A stretch of DNA of 64,000 nt from Phallus indusiatus (lineage: Eukaryota > Basidiomycota > Agaricomycetes > Phallales > Phallaceae), in the NCBI GenBank assembly GCA_027605045.1, contig JAQFWX010000065.1, positions 124,001-188,000 of the forward strand. The letters are read 5' to 3'. The notes beneath the pieces are model-generated. The model was not told the origin of the DNA. It saw only the letters and a list, made by a program, of their open reading frames with translations, and made no database searches. Positions 48,281 to 60,438 of this stretch are shown in pieces. How positions within the stretch are numbered: the first letter of the stretch is position 1; every line of letters begins with the position of its first letter. Made by a program: the position numbers and the translations under genes.

Positions 48281-49230
48281 ATGCACGCTACTCGAGCTCA
48301 ACATGTATCTCTCGCCAATATCCTCGCTCTTCCCAATCCAACTATCGATCTCAAGCTAGAAGAGTTTGAAAAAACATCCCAAAAGTTCCTTGCTGCTGTC
48401 AACGATTACACATCTCGTGCCATCGAAGAGATATTGCGGCGGAAAGACGCGGAGGCGAGTCGAATTCAGAAGGATGGAGAACGCAAAAGAGCTTTAGAAT
48501 TGGAGATTACAGAATACAAGGAGAAGGAGGTGCAGCTTTTGAAAGGTTCGCAGATCAAGATGGCAGACTAAAGCTTGCACTAACATCAAGCAGATCTTGA
48601 GAGAGAGCAGTCGGAGCGGAAGGATTCAGAAAGCTCAGTAAACGCCCTCAAGCGACAGCTTGCTTCAATCAAGGAGAATTGCAGTAAACTCGACGCTGAG
48701 ATAGACCAAGCCAAAGGGTCCATTGCCGCTCTAAGAAAAGGTTCGCCCAGACCCGTACCACGAAGTTCACTTGAATTGAAAACTTTTCCCAGAGCGCAAG
48801 AAGGAAGCCAGCATCCTAGAAAAGCATGACTCTCAGCAGAAACCAGAATTGAAAGCTTTGGAAAGTAAATTACATATGACGGTGGAAGGTGTACGACGTA
48901 TGTGTTTCGTTTGAAACTTCAAGTCTGATTTGATTTTTGACATGGGGCCTTCGTAGAGGATGTATTACTAGTGTTGTTTACACACATTGATCCTTCAGAT
49001 CATGAACGAGAATTTTATATTGTTATTGACGTGTCCAAGCCCATGTACGAAGGTGAGGAACAAACAGTGGCGAAAGCAGTAATAATAACTAACGTGTTTG
49101 ATTAGTCCCCTCATGTTCCCCCATTATACCAATGTTACCCCTCTTAGTAAGCGAGCTAAACGAAACACGGGAATTCTTTAAATTCATAAAGCAGATTCGT
49201 AAAGCCTTTGTGGAACTCGTTCGTATGTAA
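48281..49230 (+). CDS. SPC25: Kinetochore NDC80-complex subunit SPC25
   Basis: Five exons (48281-48545, 48594-48740, 48793-48897, 48957-49052, 49106-49230) join to 245 residues, the usual Spc25 length. A long coiled coil (IEEILRRKDAEASRIQKDGE, ALKRQLASIKENCSKLDAEI and following) leads to the small globular C-terminal domain: LLVLFTHIDPSDHEREFYIV, IDVSKPMYE, LPLLVSELNETREFFKFIKQ. These match the Spc25 RWD-like head that docks on the inner kinetochore with Spc24. Intact. Confidence 0.9.
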
Positions 49231-49288
49231 AATAGACTTTATATTATTTGTATTCATAACCCTTGGATGTAATGACTAAACTTTCGGA

Positions 49289-50774
49289 TCATTGTTTCTT
49301 CGTCGTCATCTCTTTGTCTAAATTGGAAGGCTCTCTTATCCAGCGCTCTCTGGAGTTGAATTGTCGAAAATCAGATTTTGGTAGTATGCGAGTAGAAAGG
49401 TTTAAGCTCACTCATATTTCCACAGACTTTTAGCCTCTCCTCTGATAACTCCCAGCAAAAATACGGCAGCCGTTATAGCCGGAAATTCTATAACAACCGC
49501 AACGAAACAGGCGTCATACAAGTTCTTGAAAGGAAAGCCGGCTACAAGGCATAATACAACCGTTGCAACGCGCACAAAACTCCAGGCCACAATGGCGGCA
49601 GTGAAATAAGGCTTAGGAAATGGTGTGCTGGGCATTATTATCACTTCTCGGGGTTCACCCGCCTTGTCGGTACATAGTTTCAACTCATCGACGTGATTCT
49701 GGAAGTCATATCGAAGCATACGGGCAATCAAAGCACCTGAATAGTACGACGACATTGCTGTTGGCAGATAGGACATGTTTAAATCCTGAAACGTGATCGC
49801 AAACCATGTATCTCCTTCTGGAGATTGGGTGAAAGTGTGCCTAATGTTATATACGATAAAAAGGACAGCGAGCTGATGAATGCTGGTCAGTTCATTTGAG
49901 CTGGTTTTTTCAATAAAAACAAGGAAATCCAACCGAATGATGAGCCCAGAATCCAAACATATGCCACCACTGTCGCAATTTACCCATGTTCCCTTCGGTT
50001 GCGAAGCAAACGAGTGCAAAGGCAACAACGCATACACAAGCTGTGTCATTTTGAAACGAGCCAACTGTTACCGAAACGAAGAAAAAGATGATGCACAGGT
50101 TGAGATTTGTAAACAAATTGCCGCCTTGCTCAGTACCAGCCTGAGACTGACTAAGATTTGAAAATCTTGAAGGGTTTTCTTATGAATTCGTTTGTTTCAA
50201 TATGATTTAGAACTCACGTATCGCACATTCGAAATGCAGACTAAGATTGAGTTCAGTCATTCAGGGAAATACAAAGCGAGTAGTGAAGTCTTACACTTAG
50301 CACAGCAAAGACCAGGCTTGTGACCATGCAACTTTCTGTAATATTCAACAGAGCCTGCTTCAATTGCCGATTCAATATGAGATTCTCCATGGGAAGGATC
50401 CATTGTAGAACACCAATTTCTAAGGATACTAATACCCGTAAATCAAGAAATATCTTGTAAGTCCAACTTTCAATGGATTTTGAATTGTGCTTCTGAGTCG
50501 AAGAGGGCTTGGCTGGAGCATCAACGGGATAATATCCATGTTTCCTAACTTCAATTGCAGAGCACTATTCCAGTAATCAAATACGTCAGATTATTTAGCT
50601 TTAGCAACTAATATATTTCAAGTTGAAACGACCCACTTGTAAAATCTCGTGACTTTTGAGGATAAACCCTAACAGATAGGGTACGTATAGCAGATATAAA
50701 GACTTGACAAATGACCTCAAAAGAGGGCGCCATAAACCAAGTTTTATCAGAATAGCAAAGTCAGATGAAGGCAT
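49289..50774 (-). CDS. SPP-like membrane protein, copy B
   Basis: Starts MPSSDFAILIKLGLWRPLL; hydrophobic segments include LYLLYVPYLLGFIL, LRVLVSLEIGVLQWI, SCMVTSLVFAVLS and LCIIFFFVSVTVG. The C-terminal half reads MSYLPTAMSSYYSGALIARM, LRYDF, FPKPYFTAAIVAWSFVRV, VFLLGVIRGEAKSLWKYE and, after the last intron, WIREPSNLDKEMTTKK with stop at 49289. It has the same exon plan as copy A (25.8 kb) but is the most diverged of the long copies. The position of the SPP GxGD aspartate is Ser (AMSS). No frameshift noticed. First of the 49-64 kb array. Biochemical function unknown. Confidence 0.65.
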
Positions 50775-52319
50775 GAATGGTGAACCTGAAGGTAAGTTGG
50801 AGAAACCTAGTTAATCTAACTTAGCCCTTTTGTACAAAATAAACCTGAGAGCTGGAACGGCACGCAGCAAACATGAGTGAATGCACAGCAGCCGAAGAAT
50901 TCCAAGACTTTTGAGATTCTGTTGAAGAACCAGGTTTAAACCCAGTTGAATCACCGTTCAACTGAGCGTTATCTGCACAAATTACGGTTACGATCTCATT
51001 ACGATAACCTTACCAAGGGTTTTCATGATTCCCATGTTCTACGCCAGAAGTCCATAGCAATCTGAGACTATTCCAAAATAACACTATGTATGGCACTGAT
51101 GAGTAGTTGATACTTGGTCGAATGGAAGTTACGGCGAACCTGGGGAGAAGATCACAGCTTTCCTTGTTTCTATGGATAACCAGAGGTGTATCGAGCATCA
51201 AACCCCTTCCATGCATTAGGAAAGCATAGCGAATACTAAATAGGCCCACCCAAGTGAATGTTTGGTTATTGAGATAATTTAAATGTTCGCAACGCCAGCC
51301 TCCATATGAATCGGAGTGTTTTTTGTTTCGTTTAAACCGACGATTCTAAAATGAACTCAGGCTGTGTTTTGAATATATCCACCTTGGTCGGATCCACACC
51401 CTTCTGCCGTTGTGGAAGAAGCACCTGTATGTAAAAGCTATTCCCCGGAAGAAGGGCAAGACATAAATGGTGTAAATTCCCGCACGTTTTCAAGCTGTAC
51501 AAGTTGTACAGCTTCCGCTGATTTTTGGACACCCGATATCGCGCTAGGTGTGCCGGTGAATTGGTCTTCTGCGAAGTGGCTTTAAGGGTATTCGGGCTAG
51601 CTGCCTCAGAAGATCTGAAGTTTTAGATTTGCACCACAGCATTCCAATTCAAACTCACCCACATGACAACTTAAATGGAAAATCGACATCACCCAGTTTC
51701 CCATCGTTCACGTATCGTCAGTAGTAGCAGGGTATAGTGTTGATAGCGTCCTCTCCAAACCTTCAGAATAGCCCTTCTTCATATGTGTAAGTACGATGCG
51801 TAGAGGTGGTGTATAATTCGCGTTTTATGGACCGTGAAACCCCGGTGATAATTTTGATACGAACAAATGCCTTGCGTCATCAGTTTTGCGATATTCTGAG
51901 AAACTCTTCACTCAGAAACACAGGATTCGCGTGTGTTAGATGAAAAATTGGAATGATTTCAGTTTTGCGGTGCCAAGGCGCGTATTCCGTCAACTGAGTT
52001 TATGTGGGTTTAGCGATGAGCCGGGTGCCGCTTCCGGCATCTATGAAGTTTTGGTAGGTGAATGCATTTGGAAAGAAAGTGTATTAGGTATCTATTACGG
52101 TAATTGAAAAGATTTTGTGTAGGAAAACGCGTTAGAGTCGAAGTTTAAAAGCGAAGATTAAAAAGAAGTTATGTGCCGAAGTTTGGCCGAGTGTTTGAAA
52201 GTCTAGTGAGCATATCATTTCTCCGACTCTTTCTCGAGCATGTGAACAGCGCAATATTTACATGTAATGCTGTCACTAATAGGTGTAATTTCCGTTGTAT
52301 TACGCTATGCCTATATGTA
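50775..52319. other. Intergenic in the membrane-family array
   Basis: 1.5 kb containing the 5' flank of copy B and 3' flank of copy C. The frames present (51010-51249, 51332-51532) have no family similarity that could be recognised. Confidence 0.4.
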
Positions 52320-52921
52320 TCAAACTTTCTCGTCATGTGCGGTCGTCGTTACATCCGCCGTCTTACTGTTAAGCCCGGACTTGGGGGCCCAATTCTCCCT
52401 GAGAAAAAAAAATAAATCAGAATCAAGTAAAATGCCGCAGCGAATGAGAAAAAAAGGGCTGGATCTCACTCGTAATTCCACAGTAATTTGGTTTCTCCTC
52501 TTATAGCTCCCCACAAAAACAATGCACCCATCATAACCGGAAATTCTACAAGAATCGCCCAAAAGCAAGCACCATAAGGACTCTTGGACGGGAAGCCGAT
52601 GAGAAGACATAAGCCGATGGTTGAAATTCGTATGAAGCTCCATGTTAAGATGGCGACAGTAAAGTAAGGCTTAGGGAATCTATGACTGAATAGATTGTAT
52701 CCGATATGAACTAGTACCCGGTCCAACAGAGTCTCAAGTTCGCTGCCAGATCTAATCAGAGAAAGCCCACATTTGTCAAGGTGGTTTTTGAAGTCGAATC
52801 GGAGCATACGAGCGATCAGACAGCCTGGGCCGAACGAGGCCATTGCAGCTGGTAGAAAGGTTACGTATATACCTTGAAACGTAAATCTTGGCCATATATT
52901 TTCTTCAGCTGGAGACTGCTT

Positions 52922-53122
52922 ACGGTGCCCGAGGAGTATCAGGTCACTTTTTTCGTCTGAATTGCAAATTGCTAGTGCCGCGCCTCGGTTAACAGCTGAG
53001 AAACACGTTATGTGACCACAATTGAGTCATACTAAGCCAAAACATTATACGGTTTGTAAGTCTTGGTAGCTTAGCGGGTAAAACCGCTGGTCTTTTTAGC
53101 AGCTCCGGAGTTCGATTTGTGC
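52922..53122 (+). repeat. Left terminal inverted repeat
   Basis: 201 bp arm, reverse complement of 53552-53752 with no mismatch seen. Confidence 0.85.
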
Positions 53123-53131
53123 CACTACCAC
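53065..53131 (+). other. tRNA-like segment in transposon arm (A-box and B-box)
   Basis: The arm contains TAGCTTAGCGGG (53067-53078), matching the tRNA A-box TRGCNNARNNGG, and GTTCGATTT (53110-53118), close to the B-box core GGTTCGANTCC, at tRNA spacing. GCTG/CAGC can form an anticodon-like stem around a T-rich loop. The acceptor and T stems do not pair properly, so this is not a functional tRNA. The mirrored copy in the right arm is at about 53543-53609 on the minus strand. Confidence 0.5.
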
Positions 53132-53551
53132 CTCTTTTACCCTGGGGTAAGGATCTACCTTTTCTTTTTGTGTGCTCTAAACACCTCTGATGCTGCAACA
53201 GAAGCAGAAATGAGCTTAAGATCACATTCTGTTTTTAGATACATAGTCATATTATATTATTTGCGTAACGACAACATGATTCACAAGCTTTTAAACTCTT
53301 CGTGTGTATGCTTGAACAACTCTTCACCGCTTCTGATACTCAATGACTGAATGAAAATAATAACAAAAGAGACACTGAGACAGACATTATATTACAATTT
53401 ACAAAATTCATCCTAGACTTACCAATTTATATTTATACTGTAATTCTAATCTCAACAATGTCCTAATTTAAAAAATACCTTTATTTAACAAATGGCATTT
53501 AGAGTACATACTACACCAGCAGGTACCCGCTTGATCCAAAAAGTGGTAGAA

Positions 53552-53752
53552 GCACAAATCGAACTCCGGAGCTGCTAAAAAGACCAGCGGTTTTACCCGC
53601 TAAGCTACCAAGACTTACAAACCGTATAATGTTTTGGCTTAGTATGACTCAATTGTGGTCACATAACGTGTTTCTCAGCTGTTAACCGAGGCGCGGCACT
53701 AGCAATTTGCAATTCAGACGAAAAAAGTGACCTGATACTCCTCGGGCACCGT
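53552..53752 (-). repeat. Right terminal inverted repeat
   Basis: 201 bp arm, reverse complement of 52922-53122. Confidence 0.85.
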
Positions 53753-54955
53753 ACTGCTTCTCGGCGTACCAAGCAATGAAATTAACCCCATTGGACCAAA
53801 CCTGGATCTAGAAAGAGATGAATTGTTTGATATATTTTGACAGCGATTAGAACCCAAACCATGTGAATAACCCAGACTAAGCACACTCTGGTCCATTGTG
53901 CACCTTTTCCCATTCCCCAACCAGATGCAAAGTGAACTATCGAAAATGTAATAACAAAAACGGAAATCTCAACGCTTGAGTTTGATCCGTACAAGCCCAG
54001 CGTCGACATGATAGCAAAATAAATGACGATTCCAGTCGAAACTATAGCTAAAGGACTTGTGAACGGTAGGTTGCCTCTCGTCAAAAACCTTGGATGCTTA
54101 TAAGTAACTAGTGCTGACACGATATTGGGGTGATCTATTGGCATAGTAACTTACGTGGTACTCAATGAACGAATGGCCTGATAAACAATAAACTGTCGAC
54201 TAAATTTGACTTACATTCCCTACAACAAAAACCAAGCTGGCATATAACAAAGTCCCCATGTGGGTTAGTATAATCTCGTGGAATTGGAAGGTATCCAATT
54301 GAAGAATAATATGTTGCAGGATGCCCAAGCCTATGAAAACCAGGAGTCCTCGAATCAAACGCCACCTGCGAGCGGGAGTAATAGGTTCGGTAGGTTTGGG
54401 ATCGTCTTTAGAAAGTTCAGGCTTCTCAGAACACACCGAAGGAGTGAGACAGGTTGTGATATAAACCTTCAATCTCAGGTTAGCATATCCAGTCGAAGTT
54501 TGTCAAAAATCAGAACTGACACTTAGGGTTTCATAACTAGCGAGAACGAAGCCTAGCAAGTATACGATAAAAAGTAAGCATGTAGATTTGATGAACGGTC
54601 CCATGAAAGGGTGCCATAAACCAGAATCTGTAAGAAAAAACATGTAGAGCTGAGCGCGGAGAAATTAGACTAGTGAAGCGTGTTGCCTTTTTTATTTGAA
54701 CGAGGACATTATTAGGCTATGAAGCAGCGCTCAATGCCAAATTCTGAGGTATCATGTACGGGTTCCGGTTACCCGGTACCATGCCACATGGTCGTGTTGT
54801 CAGCTGAATCTATAAAAAACGAAAATTCGTGCACTCCTGAGCAAAGAGCTCAGATGAGTTGCAAATTCAAGCGCAGTCTGACCTGATGGCACTGGTTTTT
54901 TGGTAGATGTTTCACAAGGGATTACTAAGATTGCTGTGTGGGTTTGCGTGCAGAC

Positions 54956-55420
54956 TCAATACTTAGACTTGACAGAAAAATTATGACTGATATCGCGACC
55001 TGTAAAATAAAATGCAATTGATATCTTGTGTCGTTCGAAGAAGACATTCACTAAGTTCACGATATAGCATTGTATCATTCCTTGCAGCTTCACCTCCCCA
55101 AAAGTCAAGCCAGCTGAGGAGGCATGAAGTACAGCCATCGTAACAACGCCGATTTATAATGTGTTGCCTGTCGCCAAAGCCTAAAATCGCCATAAAAGAG
55201 GCCAAAGATACATATCAGAATTTGGAGAATCCGGAATTTTCTTTTGTTGGAATGAGACTTGTGTGTACGTATCAGGTATGGATCCTGCAGTGAAACGGTG
55301 GACTAATCTGCTAATCTTCTCAACATATAAAACAACGTCATACCACCATTCTGTTTACGATGAACGACTCGTCTAGTTAGGCCAAACACGTTGCTTATGA
55401 GCTTAAGGCAGAAAAGTTGA
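54956..55420 (-). pseudogene. SPP-like membrane protein fragment, copy G
   Basis: The region parallels the middle of copies E and F (for example 63640-64000): it shares ggcatgaa.tacagcc.t, gttgcctgtcg, aaagaggccaaagata and the ttaggccaaa junction, in the same exon order. The C-terminal exons (LRFD, KPYF, RGE) and the N-terminal exon are absent; it ends abruptly upstream of copy C. A truncated duplicate. Confidence 0.65.
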
Positions 55421-56412
55421 ACAGGTTAAATTTGTAAGAAGTTGAATGGCGTATTTCAGCCGTGATAAGAAATAAAAACAGATGTATCGTGTTAAGTTGG
55501 AGATTTGAGATCAAAAAACCTTATCTGCGTATGTATATTTTCGTATAAGTACGTCCTCAAAGCAAATTCAAAAGTGAAGTCGGGAAACCCCGGCCGTGGG
55601 TGCCGAGGCGCCGAAGCTCCAAGCTGAATGTCAGAGTTTTATCCGCAACCAATGCCAGGTTGAACTTTGTCCAAAGACCTCGTCCACGGACTTCCACGGA
55701 TTGTCTACGAAATGTCTCTGCTTCTTCTGCTTAATTGCCAGCTCAATTCTTACCTCAATCTTTGATTTTTCAAGCCTGAAATCAACTTTGCTCGAACTGA
55801 CGTTTCCACATCCTGTTATAACCAAATTAACACGTTGAAGGGCACAATAGGTCACTAATCGCTATATTTAAATAGATGTGTGGTGGATGACAAGACCAAA
55901 TTTAATCTCGATTGTCGGGGATGTTTTATTGCTTAGTCGTTAGACCACTCATTGACACTGCCCTACGGTCAACCTGCCCTGTCACCCCACTACCCCGAAT
56001 TATTCTTCCTTATCCCAGTCGCAGGTGTCTTCGTCTTATTATTACAATTTAACTCTCGATTAGTCGACGGTGTTCTACTTACATGTGCATTTTTCGATTT
56101 TGACCAGGTAGGCCTTAGGTCTCAATTTGCCTCGTCCTCGGCACGGGCAGGGCCCTGAGGCCCCAGAGTACCAGAGATTAATAGTAATCCTTAACTTCGT
56201 GGAGCCGCGAGCGTCAAGTGGGGACATTTTAAGGACTCATGGGTGAGCCAAAGCACCTCAGACTCAAGGAGATTCGTCTGCACTATCAGAAGATCCCAGA
56301 CATCACGCATGGCTCGATCGTCTCCGCTGTCGTCTTTCGTACACCTTTTCTCGTCTTCCATTCACCAAAACTCTCTTGATCCATTTACAGCATCTTTGAT
56401 TGTCGACTTAAC
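55421..56412. other. Intergenic, no gene recognised
   Basis: 1 kb before the second P450, with a few short frames and no motif. Confidence 0.4.
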
Positions 56413-58546
56413 ATGCGGACTTGTAGGTTTCAGCCTGTCTTCCTGAAGCCTCTCCTATATCCTTGTAACAATGAATTTCAGCTTGCTCACGCATGGTTTC
56501 GAAAGTCTGAGCCAGACGATATGAAAAGCGGGTTTGTCCGACTAGCCGTCTTCGCAATCGCCCCCATCGCAACAGCAGTTATAAACCTCCCGTCGGGTCA
56601 GCCTTGGATAAATGGAATTTTACACTTCAGCCTTTATGCGAGTGCCTTGGTACTCTCCATCTTACTTTATCGTGTTTCCCCGTTTCATCCTATGGCTAAA
56701 CATCCCGGACCGCTGATTTGCAAATTATCAAAGTTCTGGATGGCTTGGAAGTTTCATAAAGGAAAGGTGCACATATACTTGAAGGAGCTACACGATCAAT
56801 ACGGATCTATTGTTCGAATTGGTAAATCCTCACATTCCATTTCCCAGAATTCTAACTCTCATGCTGTAATGTCATCGTTCATTTTACAAGGTCCAAACGA
56901 AATTTCTGTCGTAGAGGTCGACCTCATCCCCAACATCCTAGGACAACAAGGCATGCCCAAAGGCCCAATGTGGGAAGGCAGACATCCCACCTTCATTAAA
57001 AATCGGAAAACAGGCGGTAGTCTTGCGTCTTTGCGTGATTATGATCTCCACGCCAAGCATCGTAAACCATGGACTCGGGCATTCGGTCCTGGTCCGTTGA
57101 AAGACTACGAAGAATCCCTCGTTGCTCGGACGGGCGAAATGGTTGATCGTCTCAAAGAGAATTGCAGCAATTCTCCTGATGGGGTAGGAGACGTTGATAT
57201 GTCCCGGTATATTACGCTTTTCAGGCATGTGCTCCTCCTCAAACTCTTCAGGTTGGTTAATACCTGACTAATACAGCTTTGATGTTATGGGAGAGGTGGC
57301 GTGAGTCCTATGCACCCACCGGGATTTAGTATCTAGAACTGAAAATTCTTTTTTTTTTCGCAACTAGCTTTGGAGAAACCTTTAATGCCATGCGTGATGG
57401 AGACGAAGACGGATGCATAGATGGTATACTAAGAGCTGTCAAGTTAGTTTACCTCCGTAAAATCGATACTATTCTCTGCCTCTGCTTAATCTCTTATTAC
57501 CACTGGCAGATCTTCCGCAGTTCTTATGGTACTTCCATGGGCTACCGACTTCATGCGTTTCACTCAACTATTCGCCAGTAAAAGCACCAACGGACAGTTT
57601 AGCAGTCTAGCATATCAGTTAGCGCAGAAGCGGATCAAAAGCACCACGGAGAAACGAGATCTATTTTACCATTTGGTATTAATTTTTTTTTCCGTATTTA
57701 GTTCTCAAAGTTAACCATTGCTTCAGTCGGCAAACATGGATGTGCCCAATGAGAAATTAGTCGTGTCAAACGCAAGTTTCGCTATACTGGCCGGAATGGA
57801 TACATCCTCCTCCGTACTTTGCGGGATGCTTTTTTATCTGCTTAAATATCCTGAGTATATGCGACGCGTGCGAGAAGAGCTTGACGAGGCTTTCCCATCA
57901 TACGCCGATATTCAGATCGATAAGCTGGTTAAGTTGGAGTGGTTGAACGCCATAATGTCAGTGTGCACTCTGATTCACTGATCATGAATTCTCATTCTCA
58001 TTTTTTTCTTTCTCACTGTATTTTCAGAAACGAAACAATGCGCTTTCAACCGCCTGTTTCATCGTATTTGCAAAGAGCTCCACTTGAGAACACCGGAGGA
58101 AGACGTTTAGGAAATATGTACGCGTCTCCGTAGTTTTATTAACGAACCACAGAACTGAAATAAATTATTCTTTCACACATAAACGCAGGTTTATTCCTGA
58201 CCGAGCAACAGTAGTAGTCCCTCCTTACGTCCTGCACCGCGACTCTCGTTACTTCTTTCCAAATCCAAACCAATTTTGGCCTGAACGATGGCTCGCAAAC
58301 GCAAATGAAAAAGTGACCATAAATCGTGCCGCATATATACCATTTTCAACGGGACCGGCGAGTTGCGTAGGAAAACCATTGGCATGGTCGCAATTGAGAT
58401 ATGTAACCGCTTCTTTGGTTTATAATTTTGATTTTTTGTTTGGTCGAGAGTATAATCCGTCGCAGTGGAAGGAGGATTTGCTGGATAAGCTTATGATTGT
58501 TAAGGGTGTTCTGCCTGTTCAAATGAAGGTTAGAGTTCGGTCATAG
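56413..58546 (+). CDS. Cytochrome P450, membrane-anchored
   Basis: About nine exons from ATG 56413 (an alternative start is MKSGFVRLAVFAIAPI at 56521) to the stop at 58546. The N-terminus has hydrophobic anchor segments (FVRLAVFAIAPIATAV, FSLYASALVLSILLY) and the HPGPLICKLSKFWMAW hinge. Later come HRKPWTRAF (C-helix region), AGMDTSSSVL (I-helix, oxygen activation), NETMRFQPPV (K-helix ExxR), FWPERW, and the haem loop FSTGPASCVGKPLAWSQLR with the axial Cys. The GPxxCxGKxLA wording resembles CYP clans oxidising small aromatic or prenylated substrates. All signature residues are present. It sits inside the SPP-like array and is transcribed toward copy D. Confidence 0.85.
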
Positions 58547-58913
58547 GATGTCTATCGTGACCGTAAACTTTGATGCTATTTTCATGTGTTACGTTTTTAT
58601 ACTCATTTGCCATTGTAATTATTTATTGATTTATATGCAACTCCCTTCTTATATTTATGTACAATTCGCAAAAAATGCAGTCGATTACTGGGATTGTCCT
58701 GAGGGGCTGCTCCCGTATGAAGTTCGGTAGGCCGAAAAAGTTGTGTGCTTATTAAATTCAATATTTTGACTGGAACTCGAATAAAAGAGTGAACACGCGT
58801 GCGAACCGAAGTTCCGAGCTAGTGAGGATGGAACGTTCAGGCAGCACAATAAATAATTACATATAATTCTGCCGCCTTATAGGGATTGTTGTCATACAGT
58901 TTGTTTATATTTA
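58547..58913. other. Convergent intergenic region
   Basis: 370 bp between the P450 stop and the copy D stop; AT-rich, 3' flanks only. Confidence 0.4.
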
Positions 58914-60438
58914 TTAGAATTTCTCGTCACTTGCAGTCGTCGTGACATCCACAAGCTGTGCCGTCTTACTCTTAGACTCAGACTTAAGGGTCCAATTCTC
59001 CCTGAGAAAAAGAAAAGATAAAATAAATCAGAGCTACCAGCGAATTAAAAATCGGAGCTCACTGGTAATCTCGCAAGAGTTTGGTTTCTCCTCTGACAGC
59101 TCCCCATGAAAATATTACAACCATCATGATCGGAAATTCTACGAGAGCCGCATAAAAACAAGCATCGTACGGACTCTTGGCTGGAAAGCCGATAAAGAGA
59201 CATAAACTGATTGTTACAATCCGTATGAAGATCCATGCTGTTATGGCAACAGTAAAATAAGGCTTAGGGAATCCAATGGCAAACAGATCACTCCCGACTT
59301 TGATTAGTACTCCATGAGGCTGGACTTCATTAGACTCGTCAAGATATGTTAAAGTCAATCCACTCCTGTTGAGATAATTTTTGAAGTCGAATCGAAGCAT
59401 ACGAGCAATCAGGAAACCTGAACCAAACGAGTTCAATGCGGCCGGTATAAAGGCTACGTATATGCCTTGGAATGTAAGCCTTGGCCATATATATTCTCCA
59501 TCTTGGGACTGGTTTTTGGCGGAAAGATGAGTGAAATTATACCCGTGCATTGAAATCTGCATCTAGAGAGAGGTTTAGCTGGCAATGCTCGAGGCGGTCA
59601 GACGAGGAGAGGAACCAAACTGTATGTAGAACCCAGAATAACCATATGAACCCCCACTGTGTACCAGTCTTCCAGCCCCAACCAGATGCGAAATGAACAA
59701 TCGAAAATGTAACGAGCCAAACAGAGGGTTCGATGCTTGAGTTTGATCCATACAAGCCAAGCGTCGCCAAGAGAGCGAAATAAATGATACCTCCAGTCAA
59801 AAATATCACCAAAGGATTCATGAGCGGTACGTTGCTTTTCGTCAAAAACCTTGAATAATTATGAGTTTGGCGAAATGACGAGTGACGCGATGCATGGGAG
59901 TGAATTATAGCATAGTAACCCACATGGTACTTAATGAAAGAATGGCCTGGTAGACAGTAAAAAGAAAACAAGTTGTCTAATAGATTCGACTTACCCGTCC
60001 TACAACAAAAACCAAGCCGGTATATATCAAGGCCCCCATGTAGGCTAGCAGAATCTCGTTGATTCGGGCAACATTCCATGAAAGATTTGCCCATTGTAGG
60101 ACGAACAATACTGCGAAGAACAGAAGCGCTAGGATCAAGCGCCGCTTGTGAGCGGGGGTCAGATTAACAGGCCCAGCAGGTTTGGAATCGTCTTTCTCGG
60201 TTTGAGACTCGAGCTTTTCGGAGGAGGCCGAAGAAGTCAGACAACCTGTCGTGATATAAACCTTGAGTCTCAGGGTTAGTATACCCGGTCATAATTTTTA
60301 AGACTCAAAACTAACACTCAGGGCTTCGTAACTGGCGATAACGAACCCTAGTAAATATGGTATTATAAGAAAACATGTAGATTTTATGAGCGGTCCCATG
60401 GAAGGGTGCCATAAACCAGCATTCTCAAGGGAAAACAT
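58914..60438 (-). CDS. SPP-like membrane protein, copy D (possible frameshift)
   Basis: Start MFSLENAGLWHPSMGPLIKS; segments FLIIPYLLGFVIASY, TGGIIYFALLATLGLYGS and WVLHTVWFLSSS; C-terminal half IWPRLTFQGIYVAFIPAAL, FGSGFLIARMLRFDF, KPYFTVAITAWIFIRI, FSWGAVRGETKLLRDYQ; last exon ENWTLKSESKSKTAQ with stop at 58914. Close relative of A and C. Around 59565-59615 the exon that ends WFLSS appears one base shorter than the matching position in A and C, which would break the frame across the following intron (about 59565-59610). Unless splicing differs there, this copy may be a young pseudogene. The GxGD aspartate position is Asn (ALNS). Confidence 0.6.

Larger units (their letters stand above)
52922..53752. 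mobile_element. Non-autonomous DNA transposon with 201 bp terminal inverted repeats
   Basis: An 831 bp element bounded by acggtgcccgagg ... cctcgggcaccgt. The first 201 bp (52922-53122) and the last 201 bp (53552-53752) appear to be perfect reverse complements, with weaker pairing continuing a few bases inward. It is flanked by ACTGCTT on both sides (52915-52921 and 53753-53759), a 7 bp target duplication. The 430 bp interior is AT-rich with no transposase. Near-identical arms indicate a recent insertion. The superfamily is not clear from 7 bp duplication and long arms; a Mutator-like or unclassified foldback element is possible. Confidence 0.85.
52320..54643 (-). pseudogene. SPP-like membrane protein, copy C, disrupted by a TIR element
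   Basis: Start MFFLTDSGLWHPFMGPFIKS at 54643; last exon ENWAPKSGLNSKTADVTTT with stop at 52320. The reading frame is otherwise good: GIVIYFAIMSTLGLYGSNSS, NFIAWYAEKQ joins SPAEENIWPRFTFQ across the insertion, then FGPGCLIARMLRFDF, KPYFTVAILTWSFIRI, GALFLWGAIRGETKLLWNYE. The insertion (52922-53752) falls inside the codons between KQ and SPAEE and adds 831 bp plus a 7 bp target duplication, so the allele cannot give a normal product unless the element is spliced out. Closest relatives are copies A and D. The GxGD aspartate position is Ala (AMAS). Confidence 0.75.

Noticed and set aside
53065..53131. Functional tRNA gene
   Set aside because: A-box and B-box match, but acceptor and T stems do not pair; it lies within transposon arms.
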